Positions 25,117 through 32,191 of a stretch of DNA of 32,191 bases are shown here, in pieces; positions within the stretch are counted from its first letter, which is position 1; each line of letters begins with the position of its first letter. The notes beneath the pieces are model-generated. The model was given only the letters and a program-made list of their open reading frames with translations, was not told the origin of the DNA and searched no databases. The position numbers and the translations under genes were made by a program. The stretch spans positions 1-32,191 of the forward strand of contig JBKPFS010000150.1 in the NCBI GenBank assembly GCA_046728935.1. The letters run 5' to 3'. The stretch is from DATAFO01 sp046728935 (GTDB lineage: Bacteria > Actinomycetota > Thermoleophilia > Solirubrobacterales > 70-9).

Positions 25117-26690
25117 GGCGCCGGTCGACCGCACTCGTTTCCGTCGGCGCGCTCGGGTGCGCTCTCGCGCTGGGATCGGTCGCCGTTCTCGTGGGCGACA
25201 GGGCGACGGCCGCCGCGGCGGGCGGCAGGCCCAACATCATCCTCGTCGTCACCGACGATCAGACGCTGGCGTCGTTCACGCCCGCGGTGATGCCGCGGAC
25301 GTTTCGCCGGGTGGTGAAGCCGGGGACGACCTTCAGCGACGCGATCGTCACCACCCCGCTGTGCTGCCCCGCGCGCGCGACCATGCTCACGGGCCAGTAC
25401 GGCCACAACAACGGCATCCTCGCCAACGACCCGGGCTGGCCGTCGCTGGCCGGTCGCAACAACACGCTGCCCACCTGGCTACGCAGGGCGGGCTACCGGA
25501 CGGCCCATGTCGGCAAGTGGCTGCACCACTACGGGGAGCAGACCGAAGGCCGCAACGCCGTCGCGCCCGGGTGGCGGGAGTGGGACACCTTCCTCACCCC
25601 CAAGTACTACGACTACAGGCTGCGCGTGAACGGCCACGCGGTCCGCCACGGGGACGAGTCCAAGGACCACCTGACGCGCGTTCTCAACCGCACCGCGACC
25701 CGCGTCGTCAAGCGCTACCTGCCCAAGAAGGCCCCCCTGTACCTGCAGCTCGACCACCTCGCCCCGCACCGCGGCCGCGGCGGCTCCGGGCGCTGCCGGC
25801 GAAGCGCGGTGCCCGACCCGCGCGACCAGAAGCTGTTTCGAAAGCAGAAGCTTCCGCGGCCGCCGAGCTTCAACGAAGCGGACGTCTCCGACAAACCTTC
25901 GTTCGCGAGTGAGCGCCCGCCGCTCGACGGCGCGCAGATCAACTCGATCACGAAGAGGTACCGCTGCGCGCTCGCGTCGCTGCGCGCGGTCGATCGCGGG
26001 GTGGGGAGGATCGTCCGCGCGGTGCGCAAGGCGGGCGAGCGTCGCAACACCGCGGTCATCGTCACCGCCGACAACGGGTTCTTCCAAGGCGAGCACCGGA
26101 TGTCGCGCGGCAAGGTTCTGCCCTACGAGGAGGCGCTGCGGGTGCCGCTGGCGATGCTGCTGCCGCCGAAGCTCGCCGGCGCCGGGGGTCAGGATCACCT
26201 GGTCGCCAAGCCGGTCGCAAACGTCGATCTCGCCCCGACGATCCTCGACCTCGCCGGCGCGAAGCCCTGTCGCGGCGACGCCTGCCGGACGCTCGACGGA
26301 CGCTCGCTGGTCAACCTCGCGCTCGGCTCGGCCGCCGGATGGCCCGCCGATCGCGCGATCGCGGTCGAGTTCGACAAGGATGGCGGCGCCGCCCCGTCGG
26401 TGGGCGACACCTGCGCCTACGCGGGGCTTCGCAGCAGCGACCGCCTGTTCGTCGATCACACCGAGCTCCCGGACCCCGACGCCGGCTACGCGTGCGTGCC
26501 CTCGCCCGGTGCGCAGGAGCTCTACCACCTCGATTCGGACCCGTTCGAGCTCGACAACCTGGCGTTCACCGACCCCGGCGGCACTGCCTCGGAGCGGATG
26601 GAGCTCTCGGAGCGGCTCGAGGACCTGCGCACCTGCGCGGGCATCCCCGGCCGCGACGCGCCGCCGCCGGGCGGGGCGAGCTGCGAGTAG
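25113..26690 (+). CDS. Secreted sulfatase 3 of the array (type I, CCPAR motif)
   Basis: A 525-residue sulfatase. GTG 25113 overlaps the preceding stop (GTGA); the frame is open further upstream to 24879, but that lies inside the previous gene. A signal peptide (about residues 1-35) ends near ATAAAAGG. Active-site marks: PNIILVVTDDQ with Asp48-Asp49, CCPAR with Cys84 (Ala instead of the usual Ser, still within the C-x-(P/A)-x-R rule), HVGKWLHHYG in place of the GK(Y/F)LNG of the others, and DNG at 320-322 with GEHR. Type I cysteines are present (KPCRGDACRTLDGRSL, CAGIPGRD). The changes around Cys84 and GKW suggest a different substrate preference from its neighbours. Confidence 0.93.
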   Translation: MRRRSTALVSVGALGCALALGSVAVLVGDRATAAAAGGRPNIILVVTDDQTLASFTPAVMPRTFRRVVKPGTTFSDAIVTTPLCCPARATMLTGQYGHNNGILANDPGWPSLAGRNNTLPTWLRRAGYRTAHVGKWLHHYGEQTEGRNAVAPGWREWDTFLTPKYYDYRLRVNGHAVRHGDESKDHLTRVLNRTATRVVKRYLPKKAPLYLQLDHLAPHRGRGGSGRCRRSAVPDPRDQKLFRKQKLPRPPSFNEADVSDKPSFASERPPLDGAQINSITKRYRCALASLRAVDRGVGRIVRAVRKAGERRNTAVIVTADNGFFQGEHRMSRGKVLPYEEALRVPLAMLLPPKLAGAGGQDHLVAKPVANVDLAPTILDLAGAKPCRGDACRTLDGRSLVNLALGSAAGWPADRAIAVEFDKDGGAAPSVGDTCAYAGLRSSDRLFVDHTELPDPDAGYACVPSPGAQELYHLDSDPFELDNLAFTDPGGTASERMELSERLEDLRTCAGIPGRDAPPPGGASCE

Positions 26691-26736
26691 CCCTGCAGCG
26701 GGTGGCGAGCTCGCTTGGCCGCTACTTCGCGACGGT

Positions 26737-26742
26737 TAGCGT
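26737..26742 (+). promoter_or_regulatory. Possible -10 box (TAGCGT) of sulfatase 4
   Basis: TAGCGT fits TAnnnT in the 78-base gap after sulfatase 3 and would give a leader of about 20 bases containing GGGGGA (26759-26764), the ribosome binding site of GTG 26769. Confidence 0.35.
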
Positions 26743-26768
26743 GTTCGAGCGCGTGGATGGGGGAACCC

Positions 26769-28535
26769 GTGAGTAAGGCAGCGGTCTCGTCGCTCCGCCG
26801 CCCCCGGGTTGGCAGGTTGGCCCTGATCGCGCTCATCGCCGCCTTGGCCGCGGGCCTCCTCGGCCGCGGCGCCGGCGCCCCGCCGCATGCGGTGGCGAAG
26901 AAGAAGAAGCAGCAGCGACCGAACGTCGTCGTCGTGCTCAGCGACGACCAGACCGCAGCCGAGATGGAGGTGATGGACGAGGTCAACTCCGAGATCGGGG
27001 ACCACGGCGTGACCTTCGCCAACAGCTTCGTCAACTGGTCGGTGTGCTGTCCCTCGCGAGCGACCCTGCTCACCGGGCAGTACGCGCACAACCACGGCGT
27101 GCGTGGCAACAGCCAGCCCCAGGGAGGGTTCCAGGCGTTCGACAACAGCGAGACGCTGGCCGTCTGGCTCCGGCGCGCTGGCTACCGGACGATCCATATC
27201 GGCAAGTTCCTGAACGGCTACGGCGGCTCGCAGTCCGGCGCAACGTTCATCCCCCCGGGCTGGAGCGAGTGGTATGCGGCCACGGCGGGGACGATCCAAT
27301 CCGTCTACGACTACGTGATGAACGAGAACGGCAGCCTCATCGACTACGGGGAGGAGCCTGAGGACTTCAAGCAGGACGTGTTCACCGCCCGGGCGGTGGA
27401 CGTGATCCACCGGCGCGCGCCGCAGAGGAAGCCGTTCTTCATGGAGGTCGCCTACACGGCCGACCACGCCGGCGGGCCGAACCCCAACCCGCAGCCCCCG
27501 GAGACCGAGTGCCAGGGGACGGCCAAGCCCGCTCCCCGCCACGCGACCGCGTTCCAGTCCGAGCCGTTGCCGCAGCCCCCCAACTTCAACGAGGCGGACG
27601 TCTCCGACAAGCCCGAGGCGATCCAGGAGCTGCCGCCCCTCGACGCCTCCGACATCGCGACCATCACCCGCAACTACCGCTGCCGGCGGGCGGCCCTGCT
27701 CTCCGTCGACGAGGGGGTCGGCCAGATCATGGACGCGCTGCGGGCGAGCGGCGAGCTTCGCAACACGCTTGTCATCTACACCTCCGACAACGGCTTCTTC
27801 CATGGCGAGCATCGGGTGCGCGGCGGGAAGACCCGGGTGTATGAGCCCTCGATTCGAGTGCCGTATGAGATGCGCGGGCCGGGGATCCCGAAGGGGAAGA
27901 CCGTCCGCGACCTGATGATCAACGCGGACACGGCGCCGACGATCCTCAAGGCGACCGGAGCGCAGCCCAGGCTGAAGATCGACGGGCACTCGGTCCAGCG
28001 CATCGCGCGGCACCCCAGCCGCCAGTACGGGCGTGCGCTCCTTCACGACACCGCCGGCTACAAGGCGGTGCGCACCAAGCGCTACAAGTACGTCGAGCAC
28101 GGGAGCGGCGAGATCGAGATGTACGACCTCCGCAACGACCCGTACGAGCTTCAGAGCGTGCACGCCGACCCGGCGTACGACAGAGTGCGCGCGCGCCTCG
28201 CGAAGCTGCTCGACCGGCTGCGCAACTGCTCCGGCAGGGAATGCTGGCGAAGCCCGGACGTGAAGCTCAAGCTCCGGCCGGACAAGGTCCGCGGCGGGGA
28301 CTGCCGCCCGCCGAAGCTCACCGTGAGGCTACGAGGCGGCGAGAAGGGCCTGGTGGAGGAGGCGATCTTCCGCGGCGCCGGGAAGAGGGATCGCGACGGC
28401 CACAAGCCGTTCAAGTTCAAGCTCTCGCGCTCGCGGCTCGAGGGCACGGGCAGGGTGAAGATCAAGGCGACGATCGAGCTGATCGACGGCCGCCGCGACA
28501 ACGTGCTGAAGAAGCGGACGAAGATCTGCGGTTAG
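26769..28535 (+). CDS. Membrane-anchored sulfatase 4 of the array (type II) with extra C-terminal domain
   Basis: A 588-residue sulfatase, the longest of the five. GTG 26769 is chosen for GGGGGA five bases upstream; ATG 26757 and TTG 26715 are in-frame alternatives. The N-terminus has a hydrophobic segment (about residues 16-32) followed by KKKKQQRP. Active-site marks: PNVVVVLSDDQ with Asp59-Asp60, CCPSR with Cys93, HIGKFLNGYG, and DNG at 340-342 with GEHR. It resembles sulfatase 1 of the array more than the two between them (IDGHSVQ region without cysteines). After the usual end (NCSGREC, about residue 485) come about 95 Lys/Arg/Gly-rich residues with beta-strand-like pattern (LTVRLRGGEKGLV, VKIKATIELIDG) ending KICG, absent from the others. 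Confidence 0.92.
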   Translation: MSKAAVSSLRRPRVGRLALIALIAALAAGLLGRGAGAPPHAVAKKKKQQRPNVVVVLSDDQTAAEMEVMDEVNSEIGDHGVTFANSFVNWSVCCPSRATLLTGQYAHNHGVRGNSQPQGGFQAFDNSETLAVWLRRAGYRTIHIGKFLNGYGGSQSGATFIPPGWSEWYAATAGTIQSVYDYVMNENGSLIDYGEEPEDFKQDVFTARAVDVIHRRAPQRKPFFMEVAYTADHAGGPNPNPQPPETECQGTAKPAPRHATAFQSEPLPQPPNFNEADVSDKPEAIQELPPLDASDIATITRNYRCRRAALLSVDEGVGQIMDALRASGELRNTLVIYTSDNGFFHGEHRVRGGKTRVYEPSIRVPYEMRGPGIPKGKTVRDLMINADTAPTILKATGAQPRLKIDGHSVQRIARHPSRQYGRALLHDTAGYKAVRTKRYKYVEHGSGEIEMYDLRNDPYELQSVHADPAYDRVRARLAKLLDRLRNCSGRECWRSPDVKLKLRPDKVRGGDCRPPKLTVRLRGGEKGLVEEAIFRGAGKRDRDGHKPFKFKLSRSRLEGTGRVKIKATIELIDGRRDNVLKKRTKICG

Positions 28536-28569
28536 GCGTAGGCCCCCCGCGCGAGGGCGAGTGGCGTGC

Positions 28570-28590
28570 TGACGGTGAATATCACCGTCA
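28570..28590. terminator. Bidirectional hairpin between sulfatase 4 and the DUF559 remnant
   Basis: TGACGGTGA (28570-28578) and TCACCGTCA (28582-28590) form a perfect 9-bp stem with the 3-base loop ATA. It lies between convergent genes, and its right arm contains the stop codon of the DUF559 remnant. There is no T-run, but position and stability support transcription termination in both directions. Confidence 0.65.
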
Positions 28591-29295
28591 ACGCGTCGCT
28601 CGACGGGCGAGGACCTCGCGGATGCGCGAGATCACCGCCTCCGGCTCACTTACGAGTTGACGCCACGTGACGCGGATGACCACCAGTCCTCGGGCCGCCA
28701 GCACGGCGTCACGCACCCCGTCGCGCTCGAAGGCGCGACGGTCTGAGTGGTGCGCGAAACTGTCGACCTCGACCACCAAGCCCGCCTCAGGCGAGAGGAA
28801 GTCGAGCTCGAACCCATCGGCCTGCACGTTGGTCTTCGGGCACGGCAGGCCACCCGAGCGGATCAGGCTGAGCAGCTTGCGTTCCGCCACGGAGCGCGTG
28901 AGGGCTGGACCCGTGTCGAGGACGGCTCGCAGCCGGGCAACGCCACGGCGCCGTGGATGCCGGGCAAGTACGGAGAAAAGCTGGGGATGGCGCACAAGCT
29001 TCCGAGACTCGGCATCCGCAACGGCCGCTTCGAGCTGCTCCTCACCCAGCCTCACCGCGATGTCGAGCAGCGTCAGCGCTGGCGCGGTTACCGGGATTCC
29101 ATCGAGCCTGCGGATGTCGGCACGATCGAACGAGTCCGTTCGGTGGAGTGCGATGCCCGACCTCCCGCCCAGGTTCCGGGCAGGGACCGTGACGTGGGCG
29201 ACGGCCGGGGCGGGTGAGTGGAGGAGGCCCCACAGGTGAGCGGATCTCGACGTAGACGCCCCGACGTCGGCGGCGAGGCCGGGCCGGAGCTGGCC
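28588..29295 (-). pseudogene. 5'-truncated DUF559 (Vsr-like endonuclease fold) protein
   Basis: The frame from 29295 down to TGA 28588-28590 encodes 235 residues resembling the DUF559 proteins common in this group, in which an AbiEi-like winged-helix/antitoxin region precedes a C-terminal PD-(D/E)xK-like domain. Here HLWGLL, VAHVTVPARN, GIALHRTDSFDRADIRRLDG and IPVTAPALTLLDIA remain from the N-terminal part, and FELDFLSPEAGLVVEVDSFAHH...RDAVLAARGLVVIRVTW from the nuclease-like part. The first possible start codon is GTG 29055, in the middle of the similarity, so the beginning is lost. Upstream the frame reads directly into the TAG of the enoyl-CoA hydratase gene. A shorter product of 155 residues (28588-29055) could still be made. 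Confidence 0.7.
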
Positions 29296-30102
29296 CTAGC
29301 GGCCGCGCCAGACCGGGGCGCGCTTCTCGGCGAAGGCACGCACGCCCTCGCGGAAGTCCTCGGAGGCAAAGCAGGAGCGCCGCAGCTCGACCAGCTCGCG
29401 CTCCTGCTCGGGGGTAAGCCGCGGGAACCGCGCCAGCGTCTCAATGGCGCGCTTGTTGCCCTTCGTCGCCAGGGGCGCGTTGGCGGCGATCTCGCTCGCC
29501 AGCGCGAGGGATTCCCGCTCCACCGTCTCGTGGGGGACGACGTAGTTGACGAGGCCGATCCGCTCCGCGTCCGGCGCGGCGACGTTCCGGCCGGTGAGGA
29601 AGAGCTCGCGCGTCCGCGCCACGCCGATCACGTCGATGAATCGCTCGAGACCGGTGTGCCCGTAGATCAGCCCCAGCTTCGCCGGCGGCATGCCCAGCTT
29701 CGCCCCTGCGGCGCAGACGCGCAGGTCGCAGCGCACCGCCAGCTCGAGGCCACCGCCGAGGGCGTGGCCGTTGAGCGCGGCGACGATGGGATAGGGGTGG
29801 GCGCTGACGGCCTCCATCGCCGCATGGAAGGGGTGGGCGACCAGCGCCTCGGCGTCCTCGGCGAATGACTCCTCCGGGATGGCGCCGATGTCGTAACCGG
29901 CCGAGAACGCGCCACCTGAGCCCGTGATCACCACGCAGCGGATCTCGATCCCGCGATCGAGCCGCGGCAGCGTCTCGGCGAGCGCGTCGAGGACCTCGTG
30001 GTCGAGCGGGTTGCGCTTCTCGGCGTTGTTGAGCGTGAGCCGGGCCACCGCCTCGGCCGGCTCGTCCAGGACGAGCTTGCCGCCCGCGAGCTGCTCGCTC
30101 AC
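29296..30102 (-). CDS. Enoyl-CoA hydratase/isomerase family protein
   Basis: A 268-residue crotonase-fold protein acting on an acyl-CoA thioester in the cytoplasm. The oxyanion-hole segments are AFSAGYDIGAIPE (about residues 62-74) and ALNGHALGGGLELAVRCDLRV (about 103-123). A gapless comparison of AKLGMPPAKLGLIYGHTG with the rat mitochondrial hydratase region places Pro at the position of catalytic Glu144, while the Glu164 equivalent is kept in TRELFLTG. The enzyme may therefore be an isomerase or another crotonase rather than a standard hydratase. GTG 30102 overlaps the BCCP stop (GTGA), so the two are coupled. The open frame upstream to 30726 is antisense to the glycosyltransferase and rejected. 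Confidence 0.9.
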   Translation of the reverse strand: MSEQLAGGKLVLDEPAEAVARLTLNNAEKRNPLDHEVLDALAETLPRLDRGIEIRCVVITGSGGAFSAGYDIGAIPEESFAEDAEALVAHPFHAAMEAVSAHPYPIVAALNGHALGGGLELAVRCDLRVCAAGAKLGMPPAKLGLIYGHTGLERFIDVIGVARTRELFLTGRNVAAPDAERIGLVNYVVPHETVERESLALASEIAANAPLATKGNKRAIETLARFPRLTPEQERELVELRRSCFASEDFREGVRAFAEKRAPVWRGR

Positions 30103-30314
30103 TCCAACACGACGAGAACGTCGCCCTCCTGCACCGACTGGCCCTCCTCGCAGCGGATCTCCTTGACCGTGCCCGGGTCCTCGGCCTCGACCGGCATCTC
30201 CATCTTCATCGACTCGAGGATCAGCACGGTGTCGCCGTCGTCGACCTCGTCGCCGACCGCCACCTCGATCTTCCACACGGTGCCGGTGATGTGCGCTGCG
30301 ATCTCCGCCGGCAT
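30099..30314 (-). CDS. Single-domain biotin carboxyl carrier protein
   Basis: A 71-residue biotinyl domain. The biotinylation motif ESMKMEMP is present with its lysine in the standard Met-Lys-Met hairpin, flanked by VGDEVDDGDTVLIL and EEGQSVQEGDVLVVL half-barrel strands. It carries carboxybiotin between the carboxylase and carboxyltransferase subunits of an acyl-CoA carboxylase; neither subunit is in the window. The length is typical of stand-alone actinobacterial BCCPs. ATG 30314 is chosen (open frame to 30350 crosses the divergent gene start). It overlaps the enoyl-CoA hydratase gene by GTGA. A lipoyl domain is less likely since lipoyl motifs read DKA rather than MKM. Confidence 0.93.
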   Translation of the reverse strand: MPAEIAAHITGTVWKIEVAVGDEVDDGDTVLILESMKMEMPVEAEDPGTVKEIRCEEGQSVQEGDVLVVLE

Positions 30315-30324
30315 GTGGCGCGGC

Positions 30325-30330
30325 AGAATA
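30325..30330 (-). promoter_or_regulatory. -10 box (TATTCT) of the BCCP-hydratase operon
   Basis: TATTCT on the minus strand fits TAnnnT and is ten bases from ATG 30314, so the leader would be only a few bases. The divergent glycosyltransferase starts 24 bases from the BCCP start, so both promoters must share this short gap. Confidence 0.5.
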
Positions 30331-30337
30331 CCCGGCC

Positions 30338-31051
30338 GTGCCGACCGCACCCACCGCCCGCGGACGCGCTCCCGTGGTGATCCTCGCGGCGCGAAACGAG
30401 GCCGAGCGGGTCGGCACGACCCTGGAGGCGGTCGGCGAAGTGTTCCCAGGCGCCGAGCTCGTCGTCGCGGACGATGCGTCGACCGACGGCACCGCCGACG
30501 CCGCTCGCGCCCGGGGCGCGCGCGTGGTCAGCGGCGAGCACTCGCGGGGCAAGGGCAACAACGTGAGCGGGGCAGTGGACGCGGTTCTCGATCGGGCGGA
30601 CGAGCGCGACCCCCCGACGTTCCTGCTCTGCGACGCCGACCTGGGCGAGTCCGCGGGGCAGCTGCGGGCGCTGGTCGAGTCGGTCGAAGCGGGGGAGTGC
30701 GACCTCGCGATCGCGGCCTTCCGCAACCGAGTCGGCGGGGGATTCGGGGTCGCCCTCGCCTTCGGGCGCTGGGCAATCCGGCGCCGCTGCGGCTACGAGG
30801 CCGGGGCGCCGATCTCGGGCCAGCGAGCGATGACCGCGGCGGTCCTTCGCGCCGTCCACCCGTTCGCGCCCGGGTTCGGGATGGAGGTTGGGATCACTAT
30901 CGACGCGGTGCGCGCGGGCGCGCGGGTGCGCGAGCTGGAGCTCGACCTCGAGCACAGGGCGACCGGGCGCACGGTCGGAGGCTTCGCCCACCGAGCGCGG
31001 CAGCTGCGCGACTTCGTCCGCGTGTATCTCTCGCGCGGTCGGGGCAAATAG
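30338..31051 (+). CDS. Family 2 glycosyltransferase
   Basis: A 237-residue GT-A fold glycosyltransferase using a nucleotide sugar. PVVILAARNEAERVGTTLEAV (about residues 12-32) and VVADDASTDGTADAARARGA are the nucleotide-binding start of family 2; FLLCDADLGES (about 90-100) holds the DxD metal motif. No membrane segments, so cytoplasmic or peripheral; the GISGQRAM-like segment (GAPISGQRAMTAAVL) resembles the acceptor region of small GT2 enzymes that make polyprenyl-phosphate sugars or glucosyl-3-phosphoglycerate, but no specific acceptor can be assigned. GTG 30338 is divergent from BCCP. A 175-base gap with a large palindrome follows. Confidence 0.87.
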   Translation: MPTAPTARGRAPVVILAARNEAERVGTTLEAVGEVFPGAELVVADDASTDGTADAARARGARVVSGEHSRGKGNNVSGAVDAVLDRADERDPPTFLLCDADLGESAGQLRALVESVEAGECDLAIAAFRNRVGGGFGVALAFGRWAIRRRCGYEAGAPISGQRAMTAAVLRAVHPFAPGFGMEVGITIDAVRAGARVRELELDLEHRATGRTVGGFAHRARQLRDFVRVYLSRGRGK

Positions 31052-31064
31052 CCTTGCCGCGCAT

Positions 31065-31226
31065 GGCTGGGCGAGCCCAACCCCGGCGCACCCGGATGGC
31101 GCACCTGACCGTCGCATATCTGCGTCCTCGCTCCCTCGCGTGGCCATGCCACGCTTCGCTCCCTGCGTCCTTGATCTGCTCGGCCAGGTTCACCACCGGG
31201 CAGACGTGGATTGGGCTCGACCAGCC
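31065..31226. repeat. 162-base imperfect palindrome between the glycosyltransferase and glpK
   Basis: Outer arms GGCTGGGCGAGCCCAA (31065-31080) and TTGGGCTCGACCAGCC (31211-31226) match as inverted repeats at 15 of 16 positions. Further paired blocks follow inward (CCCGG 31091-31095 with CCGGG 31196-31200; ACCTG 31103-31107 with CAGGT 31185-31189), and the centre is a perfect hairpin GCGTGGC-CAT-GCCACGC (31138-31154). All share one axis near 31145-31146. Between, CGCTCCCT and CTGCGTCCT occur as direct repeats. The right arm abuts the glpK GTG. It could be a terminator plus leader structure, a REP-like mobile palindrome or a structured RNA. No second copy was noticed in the window. Confidence 0.75.
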
Positions 31227-32191
31227 GTGATCCTGGCCATCGACCAGGGAACCACCGGCACGACCTGCCTCGTCTTCGATCGCGAGGGGTGGATCCGGGG
31301 GCGCGCCTACAGCGAGTTCGAGCAGCACTTCCCGCGGCCGGGCTGGGTGGAGCACGACGCGAACGAGATCTGGGCCGTCTCGCGACGGGTCGCTTCGCAC
31401 GCACTTGCCGACGCCCGCGCCGACGCGGCGAGCGTCGACGCGATCGGGATCACGAATCAGCGCGAGACCGTGGTGGCGTGGGACCCGTCCACCGGCGAGC
31501 CGGTGCACAACGCGCTCGTCTGGCAGGACCGGCGCACGGCGGGACGCTGCGACGAGCTCCGCGAGGCGGGCCACGAGGCCCTGGTGCGTGAGCGCACGGG
31601 CCTCGTCATCGATCCCTACTTCTCGGCGACCAAGATCGAGTGGTTGCTCCGGAACGTAGACGCGGCCCGCGATGCCGTCTTCGGGACGATCGACTCCTGG
31701 CTCGTGTTCAAGCTCACGGGCCGCCACGCCACCGACCTCTCGAACGCCTCCCGGACGATGCTGTTCGACATCCGCGAGCTGCGCTGGGACCCGGACCTGT
31801 GCGAGCTGCTCGGGATCGATCCGGGCGCGCTGCCTGAGCCGCTTCCCTCCGCGCACCCGTACGGCACCACGGAGGAGTTCGGCGGGGAGATCCCGGTGGC
31901 GGGGATCGCGGGCGACCAGCAGGCGGCTCTGTTCGGGCAGGCGTGCCGGGAACCGGGGATGGCGAAGAACACCTACGGCACCGGCAGCTTCGTGCTCCTC
32001 AACACGGGGACCGACGCCCCTGAGCCCGGCGAGGGCCTGCTGACCACGATCGCCTGGGGGCTCGACGGCGAGGTGGACTACGCGCTCGAGGCGGCCGTGT
32101 TCGTCACCGGCGCGGCGGTGCAGTGGCTTCGCGACGGGCTCGGCTTGATCGGGGAGGCCGCCGAGACCGAGGCGCTCGCCGCGTCGCTCGA
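31227..32191 (+). CDS. glpK: Glycerol kinase, 5' part (runs off the window)
   Basis: The first 321 residues of a FGGY-family glycerol kinase, normally about 500 long, which makes glycerol-3-phosphate. GTG 31227 gives the standard N-terminus ILAIDQGTTGTTCLVFD (ATP-binding). Family marks in order: FPRPGWVEHDANEIW, AIGITNQRET, LVWQDRR, PYFSATKIEWLL, IDSWLVFKLTG, SNASRTMLFD, IAGDQQAALFGQ and KNTYGTGSFVLLNTG. No stop occurs up to the window edge. No ribosome binding site is present; the start codon directly follows the right arm of the 162-base palindrome, so expression may depend on that structure. Xylulokinase or other FGGY kinases are less likely because the WQDRR and NTYGTG blocks are typical of GlpK. 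Confidence 0.95.
   Translation, partial: MILAIDQGTTGTTCLVFDREGWIRGRAYSEFEQHFPRPGWVEHDANEIWAVSRRVASHALADARADAASVDAIGITNQRETVVAWDPSTGEPVHNALVWQDRRTAGRCDELREAGHEALVRERTGLVIDPYFSATKIEWLLRNVDAARDAVFGTIDSWLVFKLTGRHATDLSNASRTMLFDIRELRWDPDLCELLGIDPGALPEPLPSAHPYGTTEEFGGEIPVAGIAGDQQAALFGQACREPGMAKNTYGTGSFVLLNTGTDAPEPGEGLLTTIAWGLDGEVDYALEAAVFVTGAAVQWLRDGLGLIGEAAETEALAASL

Noticed and set aside
29998..31230. 410-codon open frame on the plus strand running to the glpK start
   Set aside because: It overlaps the hydratase and BCCP genes antisense and the glycosyltransferase in another frame; the last part covers the palindrome and shows no domain.

Overview
The window is very GC-rich, densely packed bacterial DNA. 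About half the genes start with GTG or TTG. It carries an mce operon, an ECF sigma factor paired with a DUF4349 protein, a DUF559 remnant and many TAnnnT boxes just upstream of start codons. Together these point to a high-GC actinobacterium, probably of the Thermoleophilia/Solirubrobacterales type. That placement is inference; no rRNA or tRNA gene was seen.

Layout. 1-6766 (+): end of an mce operon (one 3' fragment plus four complete MCE-domain genes), tightly coupled. 6793-10199 (+): a lipoprotein sulfatase, an SCP2 sterol-carrier-like protein, an unrecognised protein and a SAM methyltransferase. 10196-14471, mostly (-): a PPOX-like flavin-binding protein, a NUDIX hydrolase divergent from a small rubredoxin, a membrane-anchored unknown, and an ECF sigma factor with a DUF4349 membrane protein. 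14558-21180: a biotin locus (bioB-bioF-bioD and, further on, bioA, all on -) with a MarR-MFS pair inserted on + between bioD and bioA. bioA carries an in-frame TAA. 21213-21833 (-): an AlkA-type DNA glycosylase. 21901-28535 (+): four consecutive secreted or membrane-anchored sulfatases, all paralogous to the one after the mce operon. 28588-30314 (-): a 5'-truncated DUF559 remnant, an enoyl-CoA hydratase-family gene and a one-domain biotin carboxyl carrier protein. 30338-32191 (+): a family-2 glycosyltransferase, a 162-nt imperfect palindrome and the first two thirds of glpK.

How parts may work together. MCE transporters move lipids or sterols. A lipoprotein sulfatase and an SCP2 protein directly downstream suggest uptake and handling of a sulfated lipid-like substrate, and the four-gene array enlarges the same sulfatase family. 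The biotin genes make the cofactor for biotin-dependent carboxylases such as the one served by the BCCP at 30099-30314. The best candidates for something undescribed are the sulfatase/mce/SCP2 set, the split bioA, the palindrome abutting glpK and the hairpin/leaderless promoter architecture. No gene-free stretch exceeds 300 bases.
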